This document shows, piece after piece, positions 33,136 through 46,087 of a DNA stretch of 64,000 nt. Source of the DNA: Favolaschia claudopus (lineage: Eukaryota > Basidiomycota > Agaricomycetes > Agaricales > Mycenaceae). Within the stretch, counting starts at the first letter, position 1; each line of letters opens with the position of its first letter. The position numbers were made by a program, and so were the translations under genes. The notes beneath the pieces were generated by a model that ran no database searches, had not been told where the DNA came from, and saw nothing but the letters and a program-made list of their open reading frames with translations. The stretch spans positions 2,728,001-2,792,000 of the forward strand of contig JAWWNJ010000002.1 in NCBI GenBank assembly GCA_037176885.1, read 5' to 3'.

Positions 33136-36100
33136 ATGCCGAATGCGGAGCGGACAAGGCGCAAACCCACATTCAACACTCTAGCTCGGGAAGATCAATT
33201 CAAAAATCCCCCAAAGGATGGCTCAACATATCATATCCTAAACGAATTTGTGGCCCCTCATATCGAGTCTTTCAATGCTCTATTTGACGACTCTGGTTTA
33301 CCTTCTGGCGACGGTGATGGACGAGGACTCATATCTCTTGGGCTTGAGGACATCGGAGAACGCGTAGTATTCGATGGAGATGGAAAAGTTGACAACCGTG
33401 GTTGGGGAAATCGAATGCGAAGTGAGGGTTGCTCGTTGGCAATTTCTGGGTGCTAATTCGATCTAGTATGGATCGAATCGGCCAATATTGCACGTCCAAT
33501 GGTACCCGAAAAAGACAAACACTCTACGACGCGAAAAGTGTTTCCCTCCGAGGTATCTTGAGTTGCAAAATTCATGTGTTCATATTCTGAACCAGCTTAA
33601 TTAGGCGCGCGAACGGCTAACATCCTATCGAGGTCGAATGACCATAAAACTATGCTGGACAGACCCCCAGGGTCAACGTCAAGAAATGCACAAAGACTGC
33701 GGCCTCGTCCCTATAATGGTACGCTCCGTACGATGCAACATCCGCGGCATGTCCTCCGCCGAATTGGTCAAAAAGCACGAAGAACCAGAAGAGTTCGGCG
33801 GCTACTTCGTGATCAACGGCAACGAGCGTCTCATTCGTTACCTCATCCTCCCCCGCCGCAATCATGTCATCTCACTCATCCGACCCACCTTCGCGAACCG
33901 CGGTCCCTCTTACACCCAATACGCCGTCCAAATTCGATGTGTCCGGCCCGACCAAACTGCCGTCACAAACACTCTGCATTACCTCTCCAACGGCAGCGCC
34001 ATGTTCCGTTTCAGCTTGAGGAAACAGGAATATGTCATTCCCATCATGCTTATCCTCAAAGCCCTCTTCGGCGCCTCCGACAAGGAGATTTTCGAGGGTG
34101 TCATGATGCAAGACCTCGAAAACACTTTCCTCACTGACCGCGTCGAACTGCTCCTCCGAAGTTTTAAAATGTTCACGTTGAGCACTGGGGAGCAATGTCT
34201 GGAATATCTAGGCGACAAATTCCGCGTCGTTCTCGGAACCCCCAGAGGACTGGACAAACCACGCCGTCGGTGCTTGGCTGATCCAAAAACTAGTCCTGGT
34301 CCATGTGAATAGTCCACGAGACAAATATCGAATGCTCTTGTGTGTCTCTTGCTTGTAATATTGCCCCGGTTTATTGATTTCATGTTCACCCTCAGATTCA
34401 TGCTTCGTAAACTGTACTCGCTTGTATCTGGATCATGCTGTCAAGACAATCCAGACTCACCTCAGCACCAAGAAGTCCTTCTCCCCGGCAGTCTGTACGG
34501 TATGATTATCAAGGAACGGCTAGAAGAAACTCTAAACCAAATCCGCAACAATATCTCCCTCGATGTGCGGAACGGTGCCACGGTGGATTTCAACGATAGT
34601 AAGACGTCGCCTCACCCTTCAATTTACATTCGAATGATGTTGTTTCGTGCGCAGAGAAATACTTCCAAAAGATTCTAAGCAAAATCAATTTCGATATCGG
34701 AGCAAAGCTGGCCAATTTCCTCGCGACAGGTAACCTCGTCTCTCCAACGGGTTTAGACTTGCAGCAAGCCGCCGGTTTCACAATCGTTGCCGAGAAACTA
34801 AACTGGCAACGATACATCAGCCACTTCCGCTGTATCCATCGTGGTGCCTTCTTCGCCGAACTCAAAACCACCACTGTCCGAAAATTGCTTCCCGAAGCAT
34901 GGGGTATATATCTATCTCTCCTCGTTTTTGCGTATCGTTCTTACACCACTTTCCAAGGTTTCCTCTGCCCCGTCCACACCCCCGACGGCTCCCCTTGCGG
35001 TCTCCTCAACCACCTCTCCCGTACCTGTCGCATCGTCACCTCCCCCCTCTCCGTCGCCCACATTCCCGCCGTCCTCGCCGCCCATGGCATGTCCCAAACC
35101 TCCGCCACCCACTCCATCGACGGTCGCAAAAACCTCTGCGTTCAACTCGACGGCCGGGTCATCGGCTGGGCTCGCCCCGCCATCGCCGCGCAACTCGCGA
35201 CAAATCTGCGGATATGGAAGACGGAGGGCGTGAATGAGATTCCGCTTGACCTGGAGATTGGGCTCGTGTCTGAATCGAAGGGCGGACAGTATCCTGGGTT
35301 GTTTTTATTCTCGTCAAGAGCCAGGATGATGCGGCCTGTCAAGTATTTGGCGAATGGGAGGGACGACCAAGTGGGGCCGTTTGAACAGGTTTATATGGAT
35401 ATTGCTTGCACGCCGGAGGAGATTGAACTCGGGGTCTCAACTCATGTAGAACACAACCCGACGAACTTCCTCTCAATATTGGCCAATCTCACTCCGTTCT
35501 CTGATTTTAACCAGGTATGGTTCCATCTTTGCTTTACCAGATCGCAAGGTTGAATTCATTATCATCGACAGAGTCCGCGAAACATCTACCAATGTCAGGT
35601 GAGATTAATCTGTGGTTGTCTTCGTCTTCCTATCGAGGCTGACAGAACTTCCAAGATGGGTAAACAAACTATGGGGACACCAGCTACCGCATTACAACAC
35701 AGAACCGACAACAAGCTTTACCGTCTTCAAACCGGTCAAAGTCCTGTCGTTCGACCTGCGCTGCACAACACTTACGCCATGGACGCCTTCCCGAACGGCA
35801 CCAATGCTATCGTCGCAGTCATTTCGTATACAGGATACGACATGGAGGACGCCATGATCCTCAACAAGTCTGCGCACGAGCGCGGATTCGCATACGGCAC
35901 TGTATACAAGTCACAAATAATTGATCTCAAAGACATGAGCGGCGCGTCGAAAACTGCTACACCGACTCTCCATTTCGGACTGGGCCGTGATATCCAACGG
36001 CACGGCGAGAAAGCACATCATTGTGTCGACTTCATCGACGCCGATGGTCTGCCTTTTGTTGGTGCCAAACTTACATCCGGGGACCCCATAGCTGCATATG

Positions 36101-37333
36101 TTGATGACACAACTGGACGGACGCGGTTTGCCAAGTATAAAGGCGATGAGATGGGTCTCGTCGATCAGGTTAGACTTCTAGGTGCGTATCACAAAACAAT
36201 CTCTCTTTGCCAATCACTCAACATCTGTTAGGCGCGGACGCGGGTGATTCTGAACTTCAAAAGCTGCACGTTACATTACGAATCACACGTTCTCCTGTCA
36301 TTGGCGACAAGTTTTCTTCTCGACATGGACAGAAAGGTGTTTGTTCGCAAAAATGGCCCGCCATTGACATGCCTTTCACCGAAAGCGGCATGCAGCCTGA
36401 CGTGATTATCAACCCCCATGCCTTCCCAAGTCGAATGACGATTGGCATGTTGGTCGAAAGTATGGCTGGGAAGGCGGGTGCCATGCACGGACTCGCGCAA
36501 GATGCAACACCTTTCAAGTACGACGGTCACTTTACTTTGTTTTGATCTCCACCTCAATTTCGCTTGTTTTAGGTTCACAGAGGAAGACACCGCTATCGAA
36601 TATTTCGGTGACCAGCTGTTGGCCGCGGGATACAATTATTATGGCAACGAGCCCATGTATTCCGGGATAACGGGCCAAGAGTTCGCAGCGGACATCTATA
36701 TCGGTGTCGTCTATTACCAACGGCTAAGGCACATGGTTCTGGACAAGTTCCAAGTAAGAACCACGGGTCCTGTCGACCCCGTAACACGTCAACCCGTCAA
36801 GGTAAATTTTCCGGCTTGTATAAATACTTCATGAATCGCCGACCCTTTCACAGGGGCGAAAACGCGCAGGAGGCATCCGATTCGGAGAGATGGAGCGCGA
36901 TGCGCTCATAGCTCACGGAACTTCGTTCCTCCTGCAAGACAGATTAATGAACTGCTCCGATTATTCAACAGCATGGGTCTGTCGCAGTTGTGGCAGTCTC
37001 ATTTCCCTTGGCTATGAAGATATCACCCTGGGCGAAGTAGTAATGGGAGCGTCTAATTCCCTTATGCCCTCTGGTCCCGGGGGTGAATACTGTCGGGTAT
37101 GTCGCGCAGCAGCACAAGTACAAGACGAACGCGAACGACAAGCGCTTGCCAATGGGAAAGCAGCTCCTCCGCCTCCACAAGCGGATCTCAAAGTCGCAAT
37201 CTCATCCCAGCATGTGCTCGGTCGTGCCTCAAAAGGCGGCGATTTGGACGTCGTTGCAGTACCCTATGTGTTCCGCTATCTCTGCGCTGAGTTAGCCTCA
37301 ATGGGTATCGCCGTTTCTCTATCTGTCACATAA
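33136..37333 (+). CDS. RPA2: DNA-directed RNA polymerase I subunit 2 (A135)
   Basis: The second-largest core subunit of RNA polymerase I, which transcribes rRNA in the nucleolus. About a dozen exons and about 1190 residues, like yeast A135 (1203). Family landmarks are in order: [134 protein letters not shown], and a C-terminal zinc ribbon (CRSCG, then CRVCR). The ATG at 33136 was chosen because [20 protein letters not shown] aligns with the family start; an upstream ATG (33065) is in another frame. A nine-codon microexon encodes SPRNIYQCQ. An apparent 1-nt insertion in a C5 run at 34239-34243 breaks the frame between FRVVLG and [16 protein letters not shown]. Confidence 0.93.
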
Positions 37334-37567
37334 TCCAAATCCACTTGTATTTGCTCTCGCTTTCGTATATTATAGTAATTGGCTTGGATGTGCATTTTTT
37401 TTTCGCGATGAAGAAGCTTGGCAACAAATTACATTCCATCATGTCCACTCCGAGAACTAGCGTCCTGAGATACTATAAAGACTGCATAGGCATAGATGAT
37501 TGGGTAAAGATATACAGAATAATTTACAAATGAAGGGAGGAGCAACGCAAACCATTAGTCGATAAAG

Positions 37568-40500
37568 TTAGGGCCCAACCTCAGACGCGGTGGGCGGGGT
37601 ATGTCTACGGCTGCCAGAGACCGTCGAGGCCTCCGCGTACTTCCTTGGAGACCTTGGAGACTCGGAAGCAGAAGTGGCCTGTGCAACCGGTGCAGAGGCG
37701 GCTATGGGTGAAGCGACTGGCTCCGTTTGTTTTTGCGGGCGCCGCTGCTTCCGCGGCTCCGCCTGTGAAATTTGAGTCTCGACCCCACCGCCAAGGAACA
37801 ACTCCACAAGCGAGTGCTCGAGTGCGACCTCGCTCGCATCGCGAGCGGGGGCAGCGACAACCGGCGATGTTGCAGTAGCATGGGTATCAGACGGGGGCGG
37901 CGACGGGTACGGCACCTCATATGGTGCCGGCTCGATCGCGACGCCCGCCTTGGCGAGGAAGATCTCGAAGATGAGCCGGCATTCATCCGCGTTAGTCGCT
38001 CGAGAAAGCAGCCGCCGCATATCGCGGGCGTGGTCCTCAGCAATAATCGGTGCCGGTGCACGGACGGGGGAAGGAGTTGGCGCCAAGCGCCGGGAAGTTG
38101 TAGGGGATGGGGATGGTGCCGTTTGAACAACAGGCTTCGGGAGTGCACGCTTGGTAGCGTCGTTCGCGGCGGAGGGTCGGCGACTACGCAAAGCCGACTG
38201 CTCGTCGACAGTGCCGTTCGCGCCGTTCGCTGCATGCCCATTGGTGGGCCGACTGTGACCGTTAACAGCGGCGCCGTTGACGTTACCGTTCGCGACTCCA
38301 TTCTGCTCGCTCTTGCCAGGGACAGCGGGGGCAGCCTGTCCATCGGCCATTTGCTGTTCCCAGGTAGGCATCACGCGCCGAGCCTGCTGCCCAGGCTGGG
38401 TGACGGACGCCTTGCGAGATCGCGTCGAGGCCGTGCCGTAATCTTCTTCCGAGGGTGACGACGGGGGCGAGATGGGCTGCACTGGCGGGGGTCGGGGCGG
38501 AACCGGGCGGTTTGCAAGATTGCCATACGACGTCTGGTGGGCCAAGCCAGGAGCGGTGGTGCGTATAGGGGTGGTTGGGGGCGGCTTCCCACGACCATAA
38601 TCTTCGGATGCTTGGCTTCGCGAGCGTTCGGAAGTGCCCATGGAGAGCTTAGACATCATGCGCTGAAGCCGTCCGGAACCCTTCTTTCCATTCTCCATGC
38701 CATTGCCAGCGATCCCACCCTGGTCCGGAGGTCCCTGAGCGAGGAAGTCCATCATATCACGACCGGAGGCCGACACCTTGGGGACGTCGGGGGGTCCTTC
38801 GTTGAGAAAGTCCATCAGCTCACGCGTTGAGGCCGATACGCCGGGGGACGCTGGGGTGCGCTTAGGGGTAATTGCTGGCACCTTGGACGGTGTACGAGGG
38901 GCTTGGGCAGGGACGGGCTCATCCTCGTCGTCTGAGCCAGCCATGATGTCGTCCAGGTCCATGTCCTCTCTGTTCTTCTGAACCCGACGAGTTTTAGGGG
39001 GGAATCCATTGGGGTCGAATCCTGCTGGTCCCGAAGGGCCACGTTTGGGTTGGGCTACCGGCATGGGAGGGGTGGACTCAGAAGAGGGGAGGTTGGAACG
39101 AGAGGACTTGCGGGGTGCGACCCGCGAGGTGGAGGAGTTGCTGGTAGAGCTGATGGATGTAGTGGAAGTGGAAGTGGAAGGAAGATTAGGAGGGGATGTG
39201 ATGTTGTTTTTGCGAGGCGTGGGAGTTGATTTGGATGCCTCCTCTTCATCTTCGACGATCGAATCAACGTTCCGCAAAGAAGGTCGTCTTCCGTTAGCGC
39301 GTGATGGGACGGACGAATCCGCCTGTTCGCCTTTGCCAAAAGCAAGAGGCGGAGGCCGTCGATTTCCTCGCTGGTCTTTTTCCTGTTTGTAGACCTTCCG
39401 AGCAAGCATCGAGTGAATATTTAGGCGTGATGTTATCAATGATGGCGTACCTCCATAGTCTTCAATCTATCTGGCGTCAACGACACCTTCATCGTCTGGT
39501 CAGACCGCATCAGATTGTCGAACTCTTTTTGCATTGCCGAATCCTGTAACGCGTAAAAATTGAGACGCCAGAACTGAATTCAAGAAGCTGGGAATAGAAT
39601 ACCTCAGGAGGGAAATCATTGTACGCGGCAACCATCTGCTTGGTCTCGTCGCTGAGCAGCGACTCCGACCTCTTGTGGCCGTTCTGACTCTCGCCCTGGT
39701 CGGTTGAGGAGCGACTGCCTGGTAAGAGTTTCTTCCGGGCTTTATCGAACGACGACCTGGACGTGGAAGGCGCCAAAGGCATTGGTGTGACAGATTGTTG
39801 TTGACTTGTGGTGTCTGTGGAAAGACGGGAGCGGTGCTGACTTGTCGAATCACGTCCAGAGGACGGCTGATCTGGATTCGAGAGCGACGGTCGGTCGCTC
39901 CGCGAGAACGATTTGCTGCGTCGTGGCTTGGGAGCTTGAGCTAACTGCTCAATCTGCTGATATACTGAAAACAGGAGGGAAGAACACGGTTGGTCAGGTG
40001 GTGTGGGAAGAGTGATAGCGTTGGCAATTGAACGAACCTCTCATGGATTTGAAGAGAGCATAAATAGAATGGTCTTCGCAGAGCGCGACAAACACATCCT
40101 GCACTGTTGCGCCGGTCCGACTACTGTCCCGAGCAGCAACTCGCCCGACATTCGAGAGGATATGCCTTCACAGGAGGTCAACGCCAAGATTTCCGTCATT
40201 GTGAAATAACACATACTCGCACATGGATCTAGAACATGGAAGGTATTAAGGGGACTGCCTTGACAAGCAGTTGCAGAAATAACGCACTCGAGGATGGCTG
40301 TCAGGTACAACGAAGCGGGAGCCACCAACGCAGCAACCGGGGGCGTAGTTCCACCCAACTGAGTCATTTTCTCCTGCAGGCCAGCTACAGCAACGGGGTC
40401 CTCGTCGGTCTCATTGAGGGTCGAATAAGCTTCACATTTGAGCCGTAAGAGCTACGTATATTCGCCGGTCCAGTTCGGCACACGCCTCGAGCAACAAATC

Positions 40501-40895
40501 ACGCACCTCGAACGCCCACTGCAGATTAAAACTCTGCGTATCATCGTCCAAAACCGCCGGACGAGTAGTCCGATCCCAATACGCCCTCAACTCCACTTCC
40601 GCCTCTAATAACGCTTCCTTGCCGAGAGAAGTCGGAAGTATAGTCAATAGACCTGCGCGGAGCTTGTCGGTCGACAACGAGCGCGAAGTGTTGAGAATAT
40701 TGAAGAGAAATTCATCGAGCAAGACGTTGATTGAACGGAGACCTTCGAGCTTCAGCTTAATGGGGCGTATGTCTGACAAGATTACATCCGCGGAGTGGGA
40801 TGAAATATACGTTGGCCCTGGTCGGAATTTGTGAGTTGTAGAACGTCAACGGCGACGAGGGCGGGCTCACCAGTGGCCTCGGTGGCAGCCGGCAT
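37568..40895 (-). CDS. Large disordered protein with an H2A-like histone-fold segment
   Basis: A multi-exon gene of roughly 980 residues. After MPAATEATGEPALVAVDVLQ comes a helical region (GLRSINVLLDEFLFNILNTS). A segment resembling the H2A histone fold follows: APASLYLTAILE, then HILSNVGRVAARD, SSRTGATVQDVFVALCEDHS, IYALFKSM. The rest is Ser/Pro/Arg-rich with short conserved stretches (DSAMQKEFDNLMRSDQTMKV, VYKQEKDQRGNRRPP) and an Ala/Pro-rich C-terminus ending ASEVGP. The histone-like part is assembled across a 12-nt microexon (40217-40228), rebuilding LESMCEHILSNVG. The first intron is ambiguous: a 38-nt or a 97-nt version both keep frame. I do not recognise the protein family. A chromatin or polarity role would be a guess. 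Confidence 0.78.
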
Positions 40896-41303
40896 CGGGG
40901 AAGAGCGTAGAACGCGAGGAGAACTTCAATTCGTATGCGGAAAGGTGATCAAGAGGGCAATCAGCATCAGATGGGAACTTCCGCCTCCCGAAGTCGCAAT
41001 CCAAGTCTCCAAGAGGACCCCGGACGATGCGTGGGTCGGAGTTCACGGCTTTGAGCTCTCCGACGCTACTTTCGACGGTGTCGATGGCAAGTCGATGGTG
41101 CCAGGTGATAGTTCCAGCAAAACCTTGCAAAAAAGACCGAATCCGTTTGGTCCGATCACACAAATGGAGTAGAATTTTAGGACCAAAATTCGACGAAATT
41201 GCCTTTTTAGGCCTTCGCATTCTTCGGGGTCTTCCACCGACGCCCACGAGCGAAGTAACTGCATCCAGAACCCGTTGATTCTTCTTCCAGATATTCCTGT
41301 TGT
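40896..41303. other. Intergenic region
   Basis: Promoter side of the histone-fold-like gene and 3' flank of the zinc-finger gene, both on the minus strand. Overlapping open frames were judged to be chance. Confidence 0.5.
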
Positions 41304-42772
41304 CTAGACTACATTCTGCAATAAATCTGAGCTGTGTAGATACGTATAATCATGCAGCATGTTTTCCACCAGCATTTCCTCGTCCGGGTTCTCTCCCGAG
41401 TGGACAGCGTCATCTGTCAGATTTTGTGTTTGCACAAGCGGGGAATTTTGATTGTCGAGAGTCGTCCATTGCGGGATCTCGTCGTCCTCCGCCAGAGGGA
41501 CCGAGGTTAAAGGTAGAACGTTATGCTCGAAGGAGGGCAAAACGTTCAGGATGTCGGTCGACGCAGAGGCGTGTTCCCCACTGAAGGTGGATTGAGCATC
41601 TTGCTCTTCCAGGATCGCAGCCGCAGGCGCAGTGGTCAGCACAAGTTCCACACCAGGTGATGCCAAGGGCACGGGTGAACTCCTCCCAATTCCATCCATG
41701 TCCTTCCCCGATTGTAAGACAGGGACATCTTCAACGACGGTCGAGGAGGTAGATCCCTCCTCCAGCGCGTTCCTGTCGCCAGCAACGATCTCGTCAATAT
41801 GCCTGTCATCCACAGGTTCCTCTTTCAGCATATCCAACTCATCTGTCGACACAGCGTCCGACTCCGCCCCAAATGAGTGTTCGATCCCATCTTCAGGCGG
41901 CCATAGCACCAACTCCCCATTGGCGATGAACTCGGTCACGTATTTCGATGTCAGATCCGCCATATCCCGAACGCGAGCTGGCCGCGACGGCCACGACGAG
42001 TAATGCTTTGACGAAGTCTCCACAAACTCGTAGTCTGGCTGATCCATCTTCAGCGGCACCGCTGCGTTGTATCGCCTGGATCGGATGTTGCCTATGGGCG
42101 CAACGATGTTGCGCAGCACCTGGTATAGGGGTTGGAATAAGCCTGTGCACTAGAATAGACGAAGCAATATCCTACCCAAGGGCCGAGAGTCTTATGCCGT
42201 TCCTCTGAAACGTATGGCATGCGCAGTTCCGGCGATTGTATCTCCCATCCCGGAGCGAATTGAGGAACAACTGGCAGTGGTAAAGTCTCTGCCTTGGGCG
42301 CGCTGGGACGCGTTGACGGAAGAAGCAGAGGTGGAACAAACTCCGCAGTTCCGGCCTTATTTCGCGACTGGTGGCCTAGGTTATTGTGCGCTGTCAATTC
42401 GCTCGGACTTGAAAACACCTCAGCACAGTCTGGAGACGGTATCAATATTCAGCATTCAAACGATGACCCGATGTCATACCTTGATATGCACAAGGTATCG
42501 ACCCCAATATATGCGTCTCAGCATGCAACGCAAGTTGTATTGAACTCTCGAATTTTTCTCCACACATATCCCACATACACGTCTGTTAGGAAAAAAGTCC
42601 TCAGTCGACGCTCCAATCAGAAAGAAGAACCTGCACTCACCGCCGTATCCTCGTCCTCCTGCGCATGCAGCTCGTGCAAATGCAAAATCAAATTCTCCAA
42701 CGAATTCAAAACCGACCCGCACACAAGCCACTTACACGGTACCTCACGCAGCCGCGTGCACGTCATCAACAT
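41304..42772 (-). CDS. C2H2 zinc-finger protein (three fingers)
   Basis: Four exons (42641-42772, 42480-42582, 42176-42429, 41304-42119) join in phase to 434 residues. Three C2H2-type fingers lie in the first ~100 residues: C-x4-C-x12-H-x4-H in CKWLVCGS...HLHELH, C-x4-C-x12-H-x3-H in CMWDMCGEKF...HAETH, and C-x4-C-x12-H-x4-H in CAYQDCAEVF...HNNLGH. The third is rebuilt across an intron. The remaining two thirds are acidic and Pro/Ser-rich, as in many fungal transcription factors. The start is uncertain: an acidic stretch DEQEEEAA is open just upstream and could belong to an earlier exon. DNA binding is inferred from the fingers; the target is unknown. Confidence 0.82.
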
Positions 42773-42883
42773 CGCAGCCTCTTCCTGCTCATCTGCACAA
42801 TTATGATCAAAAAGCCAAGAACAATTCTCATTTATATTGATACGAACTCTGAGTAGTTGGATACATCCCTTACAATATTCAAG

Positions 42884-45781
42884 TCAGCTCCCCCGGCACT
42901 TCGTTTGCAGCGGAGACCTCATACCTAGCATGCGCCGCCGCTTCAACTCTTTGATGTCGACCTCCTCCTCCTCCTCTTCCTCCTCTTCCTCCTGTTCCAC
43001 TGTCTCGGCCTCCACATCTTGTACATCACCCGATAGATTATCAGCCGAAGCTGCCCGTCTGTGCAGCTCGCGAAGTCTCTCCACATCCCGGGCAACATGC
43101 GGTGGTGGCGGAGGAATAAGCACATAGCACCGCTGTTCGGAAGAAGACCGATGAGGGGCAAATGTTTGTAACGACGACGGCGTGGATGACTCTGCAGGCA
43201 AAAATAAGGGCACGCGCGGCGGTTGCTGTGGCGGTTGCGGTTTCGGCTGGGGCTGCACTGGCAATGCAATCACACGCGGCGATATCGGTGCAGGTACGGG
43301 CATCGCAGGTAACGGGGAAGGTATACGTGATTCCGCCGCTGATGAATCCTCGTGCGAGGACGGGGCCGGCGTACTCTTCGCGGAAGGCTCGTTTGAGGAT
43401 ACACGTTGTGGTACAATAGGGTGAGACTCCTGCTCCTCTATCGCGCGCTTCTTAGTATACTGCACGTACACGTCGTCCGCTGGCGACTTTCCAAGCGCCC
43501 GTAGAACATCGTGCGCCAAAAAACGTTTGTCCGCCTGCTTGGGTGTTCGCACTGCCGGACCATCGCTCCCGGGGAAAGGACGCTTGACACCCAGAGTCGA
43601 GGGCACCTGAACCGCATCCGGGGCAGGAGGATCCGGGAATTTCGCCTCGGGCGCCCCCGCAACAACAGCGCCTTTGAAGGGCGCGCATGTTTCTTGCTGT
43701 TTATCTGTCAACGGGAGTGGCAGCAGTTCGGTCACACCAGCCTTGTTGACGTAGATGGATATCGTGCCCCTGGGATTTACTCTTCTGAATGCAACCTCAC
43801 AGGAAATCCGCATCTGCTCATAAGTCTTTGGATCTGGACAGAAAAACCAAATTTCGCCAGTAGGGAACTTTTTGACTCGGATTTGAGCAGTGGGAATGTC
43901 CATGCAGCTCATTGGAGGAGACGCTCTCTGCCAGGCATCGATCAGCCTCTTGAAACGCATGAAAGCGTTTCCACTTGGAGATCCTGGCGTCGGAGGGGCA
44001 GCTGGTGGAACACTCTGCGTGATGGGTGTTTTAGGTTTGGCAGGCATAGTGGTAAGAGGAGTCGGTTGCTGAACCACCGGTCGCGGAGCGATAGGCTGCT
44101 GGCCCGTGGAGGGTCCCGCGACCGCATTAGGAATTGCTCGTGTATTTGCAGCAGGATTGTGCGCAAATGGAGAGATACCATAGCTTGGAGTCGTGGAAGG
44201 CTGCAAAAATGCTTATCCTATTGTGTAGCGCCTGTAAGGAGATAAATACCTTGTTCGATACACTAGTTGAGACTGGTTGAGATGGCTGAGGAGCGGTTTG
44301 GTGGATGTGAGGTTGAAGCTGCACGACGACAGGTGGTGAGGGGCGCGATGCGGTTTGCGACGTTGATATTTGGTTTTTCTTCAGGAACGAAACCGGCGGA
44401 GCCTGCTTGGATGCCTGCGCAGATGCAGCTGGACGACTCGCGGGCCGTGCGGTAGAAGTCGACGGCCAATCAAACACCGATTGATTTTGAGCCGGCACGA
44501 CAGAAGCCTGCGTCTGCGTCGCCTGGGCAGAAGCACGCGTCGAAGTCTGTGTCGGTAAATTCTGAGATTGCGATATACTTGTCGCGTTGGTCGGCATGGT
44601 AAAAGGGGAGCTCCGAGTCTGAGGCTGGTTCGGTTCAGCAGGAAAAGGTGGTAATGGGGGTGCCCTTTGGCTGACGGTTGGTTGTGGAACGGGAGCAGTA
44701 GTGTGCTGATAGAATGGTTGGGTGCGACTACTGAATGGGGCGGCCGATCCGTTCTGCGCTCCATACGAATGGTTTGCTTGCCCGCTGAACGCATGGTGCT
44801 GATTCGATGGACCGGCATGTTGCTGCTGCTGTGCATCTTGAATTGGGTCAGTTGACATACTATGCAACGCACTCCAAAAAAAGGAATCTTTCGTGATACT
44901 CAAAAAAGCTAGCTGAGTGCACAACACTCAGAGTGGTGTTTTGGTTGTTAACATAGGTCCTTCCTACCCGCTTTTTAGCAGCTGCCAAAACCCGCCAATT
45001 CGCTACGAGAGAAGGGTAACAAGTAGGAAGAAGTAGGAAGCTGGACAGTCTTTAGGGAACCTCTGAAAGGGGATTCCTTCCATTGCAAGTTCCTGGTTAC
45101 AACACCAAAACCCACGCCGAATGGGAAAGCATTCAAAGAGCCGTTTGTACCATCTCGAAAAAACCCCATTCTCGGTGAGACCAGAATGCATGGACTTACT
45201 CTGTGTCATGTAGTTATTGGATTGAGGCTGCTGATACGGTTGGTGGTAGTAGTTTTCAGGGTAATTCGAATGGTGGGATGTTGACTGCTACACAGACCAT
45301 AATGAGACCCGGTAATCATTGACGATGCAACGGAAGCAAGCCGACCTGTCGATGATCGTGACTGCGAACTTCCTCTATTCTGGCACTGGGTGCAGGACTG
45401 GTATTGGCCCCAGGCAAAGGGAACGAGAGGCCTTGATTGTCAGACACGGCTCCGTGGTAACCAATGCGTCTATGTAGCTGAATGAGAACTACTTTGCAAC
45501 GATTAAGAGCAATTCACCTCTGATTCCGAAGAGCCTCGAGCTGCCGCCTTCGAGTCGAAATGAGAAGATTGATTTTCCACGAACTAGAACACATACTGCG
45601 CCTCTGCGCCCTGCTGAATCTTCCTCTTCAACTCATTCTCCATTTGCTCGAAATTGCGTTTGCCCTCCTCGTTGATAGCATTGGCTTGATTGAGCATCGC
45701 CTGCATCCGTTCAAGCTGCTTTTTATTGTTCAAATAAGTGTTATCATCGTGGACCACAGGCCGTTGGCCGCCACCCGACAT
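42884..45781 (-). CDS. Gln/Ser/Pro-rich protein with N-terminal coiled coil, unknown function
   Basis: The 3' part (42884-44858) is firm: a long Gln/Pro/Ser/Thr-rich region, then a folded block (FMRFKRLIDAWQRASPPMSC, IRVKKFPTGEIWFFCPDPKT, NPRGTISIYVNKAGVTELL), a disordered stretch and an acidic C-terminus with a run of Glu before VDIKELKRRRM. The 5' exons (45200-45781) start MSGGGQRPVVHDDNTYLNN with a helical coiled coil (LERMQAMLNQANAINEEGKR). I join them by a 363-nt intron (44837-45199) with a perfect GTAAGT donor and a phase-matched acceptor. The alternative is a second gene starting at ATG 44858 (MSTDPIQD). No family was recognised. Confidence 0.65.
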
Positions 45782-46087
45782 GGTGTGATAGAGGCTCAAG
45801 AAAAGTAAACCAGGTCGTTCAAGATATTCCCTCACGCCAAAGGGTTCAAGATACGCGAGAAATAAGAAGAAACGGGCCTGCAACCGCGCTACAGACCGGA
45901 GCGGGAGAGCCGTTTCTGCACACTGAGATGAGCGGATGATATGAGTGGCGGCGAGTCACACTTGTGTCACACCTCTTGACGCTCGCGTCTTTCGTTTTCA
46001 TTCATTCAAAGATTCGATGCAAAGAAAAATCAGGCGATGAGTATATAGAAAGCGGGGTATGAATTAAACTTTCAACATAGTTTACAT
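45782..46087. other. Intergenic region
   Basis: Short spacer between two minus-strand genes of unknown function. Nothing was recognised. Confidence 0.5.

Noticed and set aside
37345..37533. Short open frame between the polymerase I gene and the histone-fold-like gene
   Set aside because: Low-complexity, AT-rich 3' flank with no supporting features.
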